7,573 nt of DNA from Sulfuricella sp. (GTDB taxonomy: Bacteria > Pseudomonadota > Gammaproteobacteria > Burkholderiales > Sulfuricellaceae), in contig JAUYSN010000356.1 of NCBI GenBank assembly GCA_030696235.1, positions 1 through 7,573 of the forward strand. The letters are read 5' to 3'. Under the pieces are notes generated by a model. It did no database searches and was not told the origin of the DNA. It worked only from the letters and a program-made list of their open reading frames with translations. Made by a program: the position numbers and the translations under genes. Positions 1 through 5,637 of the stretch are shown here, one piece after another. The first letter of the stretch is position 1. Every line of letters starts with the position of its first letter.

Positions 1-361
1 CGTTCAGCTTGATTTGACCGGGAGTAATGCCGGCCAGGTTGATGACCGGTACGACGCCGCCCATGACCGCCGGGAATTGCATCAGGCCGTGCTTGTCCAG
101 TTCTTCGGGTTTGAGCGGCTTGTCGGAAGCGCCGAAATCCACGGTCTTGGCCTGAATCTGCTTGATGCCGCCGCCCGAGCCGATGGACTGGTAGTTGAAG
201 CTGGTGCCGGTTTTGGCTTTGTAGGCCTCTGCCCATTTGGCGTAGATCGGGTAGGGGAAGGTGGCGCCGGCGCCGGTAATGTCGACGGCAAAGGCAGCAG
301 AGCTCAAACCCAGGGCCAGTGTCGCGGAAGCGGCCAGTTTCAGGCCATGTTTGAATTTCAT
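1..361 (-). CDS. pstS: Phosphate ABC transporter periplasmic substrate-binding protein PstS (N-terminal 120 residues, cut by window edge)
   Basis: PstS captures inorganic phosphate in the periplasm and hands it to the PstCAB ABC transporter. I read this frame by hand from the complement; it has no stop inside the window. The start begins MKFKHGLKLAAS, and residues 1-25 form a signal peptide: a basic N-terminus, a hydrophobic core and an AFA cleavage site. The mature protein opens with the hallmark TGAGATFPYPIYAKW (residues 29-43). It continues with the GSGGG-KQI loop (61-69), VDFGASD (74-80) and FPAVMGGVVPVIN, all matching the first third of E. coli PstS including the phosphate-contacting loops. 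A good ribosome site, AGGAGA at 368-373, lies 6 nt before the ATG. The remaining two thirds, and presumably pstC, pstA and pstB, lie outside the window to the left. A Pho-box-like repeat lies upstream. Family assignment is secure; only the completeness of the gene is unknown. Confidence 0.95.
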   Translation of the reverse strand, partial: MKFKHGLKLAASATLALGLSSAAFAVDITGAGATFPYPIYAKWAEAYKAKTGTSFNYQSIGSGGGIKQIQAKTVDFGASDKPLKPEELDKHGLMQFPAVMGGVVPVINLAGITPGQIKLN

Positions 362-389
362 CGATATTCTCCTAAGTCGGGTCAAAGAA

Positions 390-409
390 AACAGGGTGTT
401 TCCCCTGTT
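390..409 (-). promoter_or_regulatory. Hairpin in the pstS leader
   Basis: On the minus strand AACAGGG, a 6-nt loop (GAAACA) and CCCTGTT make a perfect 7-bp stem, followed by TTTTCTTT. If transcription starts near 414, as the -10 candidate implies, this hairpin would lie at the 5' end of the pstS mRNA. It could stabilise the message, or act as a weak terminator for read-through from the upstream regulator gene. The pairing is seen; the function is inferred. Confidence 0.4.
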
Positions 410-420
410 GGCTGATCGCC

Positions 421-454
421 ATCATAGGCGACTAATATTACAAAATTATTACGA
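421..454 (-). promoter_or_regulatory. Candidate Pho box with -10 element for pstS
   Basis: On the minus strand, TCGTAAT (448-454) and TTGTAAT (437-443) are repeated exactly 11 bp apart. That is the spacing of the two 7-bp half-sites (CTGTCAT-like) bound by PhoB. Ten bp beyond the second copy lies TATGAT (421-426), a 5/6 match to the -10 consensus, with no recognisable -35. This is the usual layout of PhoB-activated promoters, where the box stands in for the -35. The half-sites match the E. coli consensus only at about 4/7 and 5/7, so the spacing and position before pstS are the main support. Confidence 0.42.
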
Positions 455-537
455 ACAGCAAACCGTGTCGACCTAAAAAAAGCTATTGAACCGCAAAGGA
501 CGCAAAGGACGCGAGGTAAGGCAATGTGTTAGTGATT

Positions 538-559
538 ACCGGTGGCCCATCCGACCGGT
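538..559. repeat. Paired ACCGGT dyad inside the composite repeat
   Basis: The 8-mer ACCGGTGG occurs at 538-545 and again at 554-561. Because ACCGGT is self-complementary, the two copies can also pair with each other (538-543 with 554-559), leaving a 10-nt loop. A 6-bp stem alone is weak evidence; its place inside the larger inverted repeat is what makes it worth listing. Confidence 0.4.
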
Positions 560-596
560 GGAAAGAAGAAGCCATCTATCCATTTGTTTTGCGAGC

Positions 597-614
597 TTTC
601 GCCTTGCGGCGAAA
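597..614 (-). repeat. Perfect 7-bp hairpin, GNRA-capped on the minus strand
   Basis: TTTCGCC and GGCGAAA pair perfectly around a 4-nt loop. Read on the minus strand, the direction of the flanking genes, the loop is GCAA, a stable GNRA tetraloop; on the plus strand it is TTGC. No T-run follows on the minus strand, so it is not a classical intrinsic terminator. It lies in the interior of the composite repeat. Confidence 0.5.
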
Positions 615-694
615 TACCTGCTTACCCCGTTTCCCTTGCGTTCCTTTGCGTCCTTGGCGGTGAACTGCCGTTTCTTAGGTTCAAAACTAGGGTA

Positions 695-1354
695 TCACGG
701 TTTGACGACGTTGCAACGGATCGCCAGTCGGACGAGCTGGGCGGCGTTTTGCAGCCTGAGTTTCCGCATGATATGGGCGTGGTGTACGCCGACGGTTTTG
801 GGGCTGATCGAAAGCAAGACGCCGATGTCGGATACCGAGTGTCCTTCCGCCAGCAGCTGGAAAATTTGAAATTCGCGTGTGGAAAGCGCCTGCAAGGGGT
901 CTTCCGCGGGGAAAAGGCGGTGGTGTATCAGGTCCGGGACATACTTGGCATCAACGAACAATTTCCCCTGCGCCACCTGGCGTACCGCTTCCACCATTTG
1001 TGCCACGCCGCCCTGCTTGGTGAGGTAGCCGGTGGCGCCTGCCTCCAGCGAGCGCAGCACCAGGGTTTCGCTGTCATGCATGCTGAATACCAGGACATTT
1101 ATCGCCGGATCTTTGGCCTTGATGCGGCGCAGGGTTTCCAGGCCGCCGATGCCGGGCATGCTGAGGTCGAGAACCACCACGTCGGGCGAGTGTTGCGCAT
1201 AAAGCGCGCAGGCCTCTTCGCCGTCGTTGGCTTCCGCCACTACCCGGATATCCGGGGTGTTTTCCAGCAGGTGGCGATAGCCGTCCCGCACCACGGGGTG
1301 GTCGTCCACCAGCATGACCGTAATCGACTTCGGGGGTGTGGGCTGGTTATCCAT
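695..1354 (-). CDS. NarL/FixJ-family response regulator (receiver plus LuxR-type HTH)
   Basis: A 219-residue DNA-binding response regulator, the partner of the kinase encoded just upstream. The receiver domain (about 11-127) has the acidic pair D17 and D18, the phospho-acceptor D63 in VVVLDLSMPG, S91 and K113. The C-terminal LuxR/GerE helix-turn-helix (about 155-215) reads LSTREFQIFQLLAEGHSVSDIG, then SPKTVGVHHAHIMRKL. I chose the ATG at 1352-1354: it sits 5 nt after a GGAGGAGG ribosome site and overlaps the kinase stop by 8 bp, and MDNQPTPPKSITVMLVDDHPVVRDG is a normal N-terminus. A longer frame back to 1438 would add 28 unconserved residues inside the kinase gene. Overlap implies translational coupling with the kinase. 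The target genes are unknown; pstS is the next gene on this strand, but that alone does not show regulation. Confidence 0.95.
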   Translation of the reverse strand: MDNQPTPPKSITVMLVDDHPVVRDGYRHLLENTPDIRVVAEANDGEEACALYAQHSPDVVVLDLSMPGIGGLETLRRIKAKDPAINVLVFSMHDSETLVLRSLEAGATGYLTKQGGVAQMVEAVRQVAQGKLFVDAKYVPDLIHHRLFPAEDPLQALSTREFQIFQLLAEGHSVSDIGVLLSISPKTVGVHHAHIMRKLRLQNAAQLVRLAIRCNVVKP

Positions 1355-2990
1355 GTTTTTCCTCCTCCTGCGCAACCAGCGGTAGCCGAATTTCGATGCG
1401 GACACCTTGCCCCGGCGTACTGTGCGACATGAATTCACCTCCTGACGCGATCACCCGTTCCCGCATTCCCAGCATTCCCAAGCCCTTGACCGGCAGTCTG
1501 GGATCCATGCCTATGCCGTCATCCTGCACCGTCAACAGCAGATGCTCCGGGGCGGACGCCTCGCCCGGTACGCGGCGCAGCGACACCTTAACATGGCTGG
1601 CCTGGGCATGGTTGGCGATGTTGGTGAGCGCTTCCTGCACGAGGCGGTACAGGGTGATATCGAAGGATTCCGGCAAGCCGTCGAGATTGCCTTCCAGTTC
1701 CAGATCGCAAACAATTTTCGGGTGGTGCTGGCGCCACTGCATTGCCAGCTCCTGCAGGCTTTCGGCCAAGCCGAGCTCGTCGAGCAGGCTGGGGCGCAGG
1801 CGGCGCAATATTCGGCGAATCACGCTTTGGACCTCGGCAGCGCTCTTGTGGATGGCCTGGGCGTTGGCAAAAATTTCCGGCCCCAGTTCGGGGCTGGGAC
1901 TGCTGCAAATCGCCTCGGCTTCAGCCTGGATCGCGGTCAGCCATTGGCCGAGCTCATCGTGCAGTTCCCGGGCGAGGTGGCGCCGTTCCGATTCCTGCAG
2001 GCTGAACAGGCGCTGCGTGAGCAGGCGGTTCTGCTGCAGCAGGTCTCGCGAGCGCTGTTCCGCTTCCCTGATCGCGGTGATGTCGACGCCGACTCCCACC
2101 AGGCCGGCTGTTTTGCCGTCCGGGTCGAAATAAGGGGCGAGCGAGGTGGAGAGGATGAGCAGATTGCCCTTGGCATCGGATGCCATTTGTTCCCTATTCC
2201 TGAGCGGCTTGCCGGAAAGCAGAACGGAGCGGTCAATCCGCTGGAACCCCTCGGCCTGCTCGAGCGGGATCAGGTCGAAATTCGTCTTGCCCAGAATGTC
2301 CGCCATTGGGCGGCCGAAGAAATCAGCAGTCACCTGGCTGACGGCGGTGTAGCGCAGATCCGTATCCTTGAAGAACACCATGGCCGGAATCGTGCCGAGC
2401 AGCGCCTCCTGCGCCGAGAGCATCTGTTGCAGCGCCCCCGTCGTGCGCTTCTGTTCGCTGATGTCGGTCATGACCACGCGGCAGGTGCGGCTTCGGCCGA
2501 CTGCGTCCTTCATGAGGGCGCTTTCCAGGCGGACGTCGTGCTCGGCATCGTCGCGCTGGATTTTCACCTCGGTGACGATATTGCTGCTGCCGCTAGAATG
2601 GAATACCCGATTCAGGTAAAGAAAGAACAGCTGGCTGTCGTTGAGGGCCAGGCGGGCGGAAAAGGGTTCGCCGATGATGTTGGTGCGCTCGTCGCCCAGC
2701 ATCGCCGCCCCGGTCAGGTTGATTTCCAGGATGCGCCCGGTCTCTTCCAGCGTGAGGTAGCCCATCGGGGCGAAATCGTACAGGTCGGCATAGCGGTCGC
2801 GCGCCTCTTCCAGCCGCTCCTGCACTTCCCTCAGCTCGCGGTTCTGCATTTCCAGTTCGATCTGGTGGATCTGCAGCTCCTGCAGCAGGTGCGCTTCGCT
2901 CTGCTCGAGGTTGGTCTTGGCATCTGCCTGACACTGATCGAGCAGGCCGATTAGCTGCGATTTGCTCAGCGCTTCATGGTCGTCGGCCAT
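1347..2990 (-). CDS. Soluble two-PAS sensor histidine kinase, HisKA_3 (NarX/DegS-like) type
   Basis: A 547-residue sensor kinase that should autophosphorylate on histidine and pass phosphate to the regulator encoded next. In order: a Gln/Glu-rich coiled coil (about 20-70, containing LQIHQIELEMQNRELREVQ), PAS 1 (about 70-180, opening YADLYDFAPMGYLTL), PAS 2 of the PAS_4 type (about 190-312, IPAMVFFKDTDLRYTAVS to VGVGVDIT), the HisKA_3 dimerisation domain with ERRHLARELHDELGQWL and phospho-acceptor H344, and the HATPase_c domain with N box EALTNIANHA (453-462), DDGIGMD (490-496) and GLGMLGMRER (503-512). No signal peptide or membrane span is visible, so it should sense a cytoplasmic cue; no heme- or flavin-binding motif is identifiable by eye. 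Two adjacent ATGs exist. I prefer the second (2988-2990), which is 5 nt from AGGAG, whereas the first (2991-2993) is only 2 nt away. Confidence 0.95.
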   Translation of the reverse strand: MADDHEALSKSQLIGLLDQCQADAKTNLEQSEAHLLQELQIHQIELEMQNRELREVQERLEEARDRYADLYDFAPMGYLTLEETGRILEINLTGAAMLGDERTNIIGEPFSARLALNDSQLFFLYLNRVFHSSGSSNIVTEVKIQRDDAEHDVRLESALMKDAVGRSRTCRVVMTDISEQKRTTGALQQMLSAQEALLGTIPAMVFFKDTDLRYTAVSQVTADFFGRPMADILGKTNFDLIPLEQAEGFQRIDRSVLLSGKPLRNREQMASDAKGNLLILSTSLAPYFDPDGKTAGLVGVGVDITAIREAEQRSRDLLQQNRLLTQRLFSLQESERRHLARELHDELGQWLTAIQAEAEAICSSPSPELGPEIFANAQAIHKSAAEVQSVIRRILRRLRPSLLDELGLAESLQELAMQWRQHHPKIVCDLELEGNLDGLPESFDITLYRLVQEALTNIANHAQASHVKVSLRRVPGEASAPEHLLLTVQDDGIGMDPRLPVKGLGMLGMRERVIASGGEFMSHSTPGQGVRIEIRLPLVAQEEEKHG

Positions 2991-3277
2991 CATATCTCCT
3001 TTTCGGTGGTGGCGATGGAAGCGGGATTGCCGGATTCGTCCAGCAACACCGAGGTCGTCAGACTAACCTTGATCTCGCGGCCGTCCTTGGTGCGGCGCAA
3101 AGTTTCGCAGGGCGGCACCTGTTCGCCACGCTTGAGCCGCTCGATCAGGCCGCGCGTTTCTTCCCGGGCTTTTTCGGGGGTCAACGCGAAGGCGTTGAGC
3201 TCAAGCGCCTCCTCTTCAGTCTTGTCGCCCGGCTCCTGTTCGGCGGAATCGGTTTGAGAGTCGGATTTTTTGGACAT
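2990..3277 (-). CDS. Small protein resembling the C-terminal half of a PAS domain
   Basis: A 95-residue acidic protein and the first gene of the sensor operon. Residues 1-25 are rich in D, E, S and K and look disordered. Residues about 26-95 resemble the second half of a PAS fold: a helix (ALTPEKAREETRGLIERLKRGEQVPP, about 31-56), then strands CETLRRTKDGREIKVSLTTSVLLDESGNPASIATTEKEI, which mirror the familiar 'R-KDG-E--VS-T-SP--D--G' PAS pattern. The first half of the fold (strands A and B and the following helices that build the cofactor pocket) is absent, and I see no in-frame remnant upstream. Its TGA overlaps the kinase start (TGATG), pointing to co-translation. The ribosome site before the ATG at 3275-3277 is poor. 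It may pair with a kinase PAS domain or with itself, or be a decayed remnant; its function is unknown. Confidence 0.8.
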   Translation of the reverse strand: MSKKSDSQTDSAEQEPGDKTEEEALELNAFALTPEKAREETRGLIERLKRGEQVPPCETLRRTKDGREIKVSLTTSVLLDESGNPASIATTEKEI

Positions 3278-3305
3278 GGTCCGGATTCGGTTGGATTATT
3301 TGTAG

Positions 3306-3334
3306 AATTTACTTTGCTGTCGGAAAAATAACAA
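3306..3334 (-). promoter_or_regulatory. Candidate sigma70 promoter for the half-PAS, kinase and regulator operon
   Basis: On the minus strand TTGTTA (3329-3334) and TAAATT (3306-3311) are separated by exactly 17 bp. Each matches its consensus hexamer at 4 of 6 positions. The site lies about 30 bp before the first gene of the operon in an AT-rich stretch of an otherwise GC-rich region. Plausible, but modest in sequence quality. Confidence 0.4.
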
Positions 3335-3368
3335 GAACTCATGGTGCGTTGCGGTCGGCTAACCAGGA

Positions 3369-3397
3369 TTGACCGGGCCGGCCTGAAACAGTATCAT
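3369..3397 (+). promoter_or_regulatory. Sigma70 promoter for tpiA
   Basis: TTGACC (3369-3374, 5/6) and TATCAT (3392-3397, 5/6) are spaced by 17 bp. Transcription would start near 3404, leaving a leader of about 25 nt before the tpiA ATG. It sits back to back with the promoter candidate of the sensor operon, so the 151-bp gap 3278-3428 is a divergent control region. Confidence 0.7.
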
Positions 3398-3428
3398 TAG
3401 CCGCTTTGCAAAAACGAGAAAAACAGCC

Positions 3429-4184
3429 ATGCGGGAAAAGTTGGTTGCGGGTAACTGGAAGATGAACGGCGGCCTGGCGCAGAACAAGGCGCTGCTGGAG
3501 GCTGTTATCGCTGGCATGGCCGGCGTGCAGGGTATGGGTTGCGCGGTGTGCGTGCCTTATCCGTATCTGTTTCAGGCGCAATCCTTGTTGCAGGATACCG
3601 CGATCGCCTGGGGTGCGCAGAACCTGAGCCAGCACGACAAGGGCGCGTTTACCGGCGAGGTTTCCTCCGCGATGCTGCTGGATTTCGGTTGCAAGTACGT
3701 GTTGGTAGGCCATTCCGAGCGTCGCGCCATTTACGGCGAGGACGACGCCACGGTGGCGCTGAAATTCGAGGCGGCGCAGAAGGCCGGCCTGACGCCGATC
3801 CTGTGCGTAGGCGAAACCCTGCAGGAGCGCGAATCCGGCGTGACCGAGGCGGTGGTGGCCCGCCAGCTCGACGCGGTGACCGGGAAATTCGGCGTGGCCG
3901 CATTGTCCAAAGCGGTGGTCGCGTACGAACCGGTCTGGGCGATCGGCACCGGCAAGACCGCCTCACCGGAGCAGGCGCAGGCGGTACATGCTTTTATTCG
4001 CGGCAAGATTGCGACCCAGAGCAAGGATGTCGCTGAAGGGTTGGTCATTCAGTACGGGGGTAGCGTCAAAGGGTCGAATGCGGCTGAGTTGTTCGGCATG
4101 CCGGATATCGACGGCGGCCTGATAGGCGGCGCTTCACTGGATGCGCAGGAATTTCTGGCGATCTGCCACGCGGCAAAGCGCTAA
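3429..4184 (+). CDS. tpiA: Triosephosphate isomerase
   Basis: Interconverts dihydroxyacetone phosphate and glyceraldehyde 3-phosphate in glycolysis, gluconeogenesis and the Calvin cycle; cytoplasmic homodimer. At 251 residues it has the usual family length. The N-terminus VAGNWKMN carries N9 and the catalytic K11. VGHSERR contains the electrophile H95. [14 protein letters not shown] contains the catalytic base E167 and the mobile loop 6 (about 168-177). The phosphate-gripping YGGSV (209-213) and GGLIGGASL (229-237) close the barrel. All active-site residues are intact. The ATG is fixed by the conserved N-terminus; the ribosome site (ACGAG about 10 nt upstream) is weak. secG follows after 18 bp and is probably co-transcribed. 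Confidence 0.98.
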   Translation: MREKLVAGNWKMNGGLAQNKALLEAVIAGMAGVQGMGCAVCVPYPYLFQAQSLLQDTAIAWGAQNLSQHDKGAFTGEVSSAMLLDFGCKYVLVGHSERRAIYGEDDATVALKFEAAQKAGLTPILCVGETLQERESGVTEAVVARQLDAVTGKFGVAALSKAVVAYEPVWAIGTGKTASPEQAQAVHAFIRGKIATQSKDVAEGLVIQYGGSVKGSNAAELFGMPDIDGGLIGGASLDAQEFLAICHAAKR

Positions 4185-4202
4185 ACTGTACACGAGGTAA
4201 TA

Positions 4203-4571
4203 ATGGAAACACTGGTTTGGGTTATACATATCATTGCGGCGCTGGGCACGATCGGCCTGGTGCTGATGCAGCACGGCAAGGGTGCGGATATGGGTGCCGC
4301 GTTCGGTAGCGGCGCATCCGGCAGCCTGTTTGGTTCCTCCGGATCGGCTAATTTCCTGAGCCGCGCCACGGCGATTTTTGCCACGGTTTTCTTTTTGACC
4401 AGTCTGGGATTGACCTATTTTTCCAGCCACAAGAGCAAGCCGGTGGGCGTGATGGAGTCGCATCGCCTGGTACAGCCCGCCGTTCCGGCTGATGCTGCCA
4501 AGCAAGGAGTGCCAGTTGTGCCAGCCCCGGCTGATGCTGCTGGATCGAAGGCGGGAGAAATCCCTAAGTAA
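4203..4571 (+). CDS. secG: Protein translocase subunit SecG
   Basis: SecG is the small accessory subunit of the SecYEG channel and aids SecA-driven export across the inner membrane. The 122-residue product has two membrane segments (about 4-22 and 54-73) joined by the diagnostic Gly/Ser-rich loop [21 protein letters not shown] and [13 protein letters not shown]. Residues 80-122 form an Ala/Pro-rich hydrophilic tail of low conservation, which contains a 14-nt direct repeat (4485-4498 and 4527-4540, 42 bp apart) encoding PADAA twice. The start is supported by GAGG at 4194-4197, 5 nt before the ATG. A tRNA-Leu gene begins 17 bp after the stop. Confidence 0.96.
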   Translation: METLVWVIHIIAALGTIGLVLMQHGKGADMGAAFGSGASGSLFGSSGSANFLSRATAIFATVFFLTSLGLTYFSSHKSKPVGVMESHRLVQPAVPADAAKQGVPVVPAPADAAGSKAGEIPK

Positions 4572-4588
4572 TACCCCTGTTTTTGAAT

Positions 4589-4673
4589 GCCGATGTGGTG
4601 AAATTGGTAGACACGCCGTCTTGAGGGGGCGGTGGCGCAAGCCGTAGCAGTTCGAGTCTGCTCATCGGCACCA
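4589..4673 (+). tRNA. tRNA-Leu, anticodon GAG
   Basis: An 85-nt class II tRNA. The acceptor arms GCCGATG and CATCGGC pair fully, followed by discriminator A and an encoded CCA (4671-4673). The anticodon stem CCGTC (4616-4620) pairs with GGCGG, with two G-T pairs allowed, around loop TTGAGGG; the anticodon GAG at 4623-4625 reads CUC and CUU leucine codons. A long variable arm (GGC-GCAA-GCC) is typical of tRNA-Leu. The T arm is AGCAG-TTCGAGT-CTGCT. The secG followed by tRNA-Leu(GAG) order is also found in E. coli (secG, leuU), which supports the assignment. It is probably cut out of the tpiA-secG transcript. Confidence 0.97.
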
Positions 4674-4713
4674 GATCTTCTGAAAAATAGCTCGCCTTTT
4701 GGTTGGGGGCGGC

Positions 4714-4719
4714 TATAAT
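4714..4719 (+). promoter_or_regulatory. Candidate -10 element of the nuo operon promoter
   Basis: A perfect TATAAT lies 88 bp before the nuoA ATG, in the gap between the tRNA and nuoA. No good -35 hexamer is present 16-18 bp upstream (CTCGCC at 17 bp), and there is no extended -10 TG, so an activator may be needed. Just downstream, ATCAGT (4723-4728) and ACTGAT (4741-4746) form an AT-rich 6-bp dyad overlapping the expected start site, a possible operator. Read-through from tpiA-secG-tRNA could also feed the operon. Confidence 0.45.
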
Positions 4720-4807
4720 TAAATCAGTAAATAATAAATAACTGATACATCGCTTGGGCGTTTGCCGTGATGGGGCGTCCGGCCTGGCTCAGAGGGAGAG
4801 GGGCTGC

Positions 4808-5164
4808 ATGCTGGAAAATTATTTACCGATCTTGCTGTTTATCATGGTTGGCCTCGCGGTTGGGGTTCTTCCACAGGTAATGGGTTTTCTGCTCGCACCC
4901 CATCGCCCTGACGATAAAAAAAATTCTCCCTATGAATGCGGCTTCGAGGCCTTCGAAGATGCGCGCATGAAATTTGATGTGCGCTACTATCTGGTCGCCA
5001 TTCTGTTCATCCTGTTCGACCTTGAAATCGCTTTCCTCTTCCCCTGGGCTGTCGTGCTGCAGGAAATCGGCCTGTTCGGTTTCTTCGCCATGATGATTTT
5101 CCTTGCCATCCTGGTGGTCGGCTTCGTTTACGAGTGGAAGAAGGGAGCCTTGGAATGGGAATAG
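4808..5164 (+). CDS. nuoA: NADH-quinone oxidoreductase subunit A
   Basis: NuoA (ND3 homologue) is a small membrane subunit of respiratory complex I at the junction with the quinone-binding peripheral arm. The 118-residue product has three membrane helices (about 6-28, 60-82 and 88-108). The loop after helix 1 carries the conserved [14 protein letters not shown], including C44, the equivalent of the ND3 loop cysteine of the mitochondrial enzyme. Helix 2 carries [11 protein letters not shown] with conserved acids. I start at the ATG at 4808, where [11 protein letters not shown] matches the family N-terminus and purine-rich GGGAGAGGGG lies upstream; a frame extension back to 4754 adds non-conserved residues. 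First gene of the nuo operon; it overlaps nuoB by 10 bp. Confidence 0.97.
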   Translation: MLENYLPILLFIMVGLAVGVLPQVMGFLLAPHRPDDKKNSPYECGFEAFEDARMKFDVRYYLVAILFILFDLEIAFLFPWAVVLQEIGLFGFFAMMIFLAILVVGFVYEWKKGALEWE

Positions 5165-5631
5165 AAGGCGTCCTTGAGAAGGGGTTCGTCACCACTTCGC
5201 TCGATACGGTATTCAACTGGGCCAGCACCGGTTCGATGTGGCCGATGACTTTCGGCCTCGCCTGCTGTGCCGTGGAGATGATGCAGGCCGGCGCTTCGCG
5301 CTACGACCTGGACCGCTTCGGCATCGTGTTTCGCCCCAGTCCGCGCCAGTCCGACGTGATGATCGTGGCCGGCACCCTGACCAACAAGATGGCGCCTGCA
5401 TTGCGCAAGGTTTACGACCAGATGGCCGAGCCGCGCTGGGTGTTGTCGATGGGCTCCTGCGCCAACGGCGGCGGCTATTACCATTATTCCTACTCGGTGG
5501 TGCGCGGTTGCGACCGTATCGTGCCGGTGGACGTTTACGTGCCCGGTTGCCCGCCCACGGCGGAAGCCCTGCTCTATGGCCTGATCCAGTTGCAGAAAAA
5601 GATCAAGCGCACCCATACCATTGCCCGCTAA
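5155..5631 (+). CDS. nuoB: NADH-quinone oxidoreductase subunit B (cluster N2)
   Basis: NuoB (PSST homologue) holds the terminal [4Fe-4S] cluster N2, which passes electrons to quinone at its interface with NuoD. In the 158-residue product the four ligands are visible: C37 and C38 in [11 protein letters not shown]102 in [11 protein letters not shown], and C132 in [14 protein letters not shown]. The quinone-site region [10 protein letters not shown] and the [16 protein letters not shown] motif are intact. I start at 5155: [15 protein letters not shown] is the usual betaproteobacterial beginning, and GGGAG at 5143-5147 is 7 nt upstream. A frame back to 5134 would only add seven residues inside nuoA. 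nuoC follows after 6 bp. Confidence 0.98.
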   Translation: MGIEGVLEKGFVTTSLDTVFNWASTGSMWPMTFGLACCAVEMMQAGASRYDLDRFGIVFRPSPRQSDVMIVAGTLTNKMAPALRKVYDQMAEPRWVLSMGSCANGGGYYHYSYSVVRGCDRIVPVDVYVPGCPPTAEALLYGLIQLQKKIKRTHTIAR

Positions 5632-5637
5632 ACGTCG

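Larger units (their letters stand above)
490..661. repeat. Composite inverted repeat with iterated CGCAAAGGA arms
   Basis: The left arm (490-509) and the right arm (642-661, read on the complement) match at 19 of 20 positions, with core ACCGC(A/C)AAGGACGC. Each arm is itself built of short repeats. On the left, CGCAAAGGA occurs at 492-500 and 501-509, then CGCGAGGTA at 510-518 (9-nt period). On the right, CGCAAAGGAA and CGCAAGGGAA follow each other at a 10-nt period. The 132-bp interior carries two more dyads. CGCAAAGGA-type repeats are, from my recollection, common between genes in proteobacterial genomes, but I cannot count copies here. It may be a small non-autonomous element or a structured RNA; no transposase and no clear target-site duplication are visible. 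Confidence 0.7.
455..694. other. Non-coding gap between the response regulator gene and pstS, filled by a repeat element
   Basis: I see no credible protein gene in this 240-bp stretch. It holds the 3' untranslated region of the response regulator gene, the composite inverted repeat at 490-661, and two internal dyads (538-559 and 597-614). No stem followed by a T-run is evident just after the regulator's stop codon at 695-697, so read-through into the repeat is plausible. Confidence 0.7.

Noticed and set aside
490..661. CRISPR-like array
   Set aside because: The repeated units are only 9-10 nt, are contiguous without spacers, and occur as two inverted arms; no cas genes are present.
542..1432. 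A 296-residue open frame on the plus strand opposite the response regulator
   Set aside because: It starts inside the composite repeat and is antisense to a well-conserved regulator; the product has no recognisable domain.
1355..1438. Upstream start for the response regulator adding 28 residues
   Set aside because: The extension is unlike receiver N-termini and lies inside the kinase coding region, while the internal ATG at 1352-1354 has a strong ribosome site and a normal operon overlap.
1542..2954. A 470-residue open frame on the plus strand
   Set aside because: It lies wholly antisense to the histidine kinase, whose full set of motifs is intact, and its translation shows no recognisable family; long antisense frames are common in GC-rich genes.
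4689..4713. Terminator for the tRNA transcript (AGCTCGCC pairing with GGCGGCT)
   Set aside because: The stem is imperfect, needs a bulge, abuts the TATAAT, and is followed by ATAATTAAAT rather than a T-run; it is too weak to call.
4754..4807. Longer nuoA beginning [10 protein letters not shown]
   Set aside because: The extra 18 residues would need a TTG start and are not part of the family; [11 protein letters not shown] at 4808 is the usual N-terminus.
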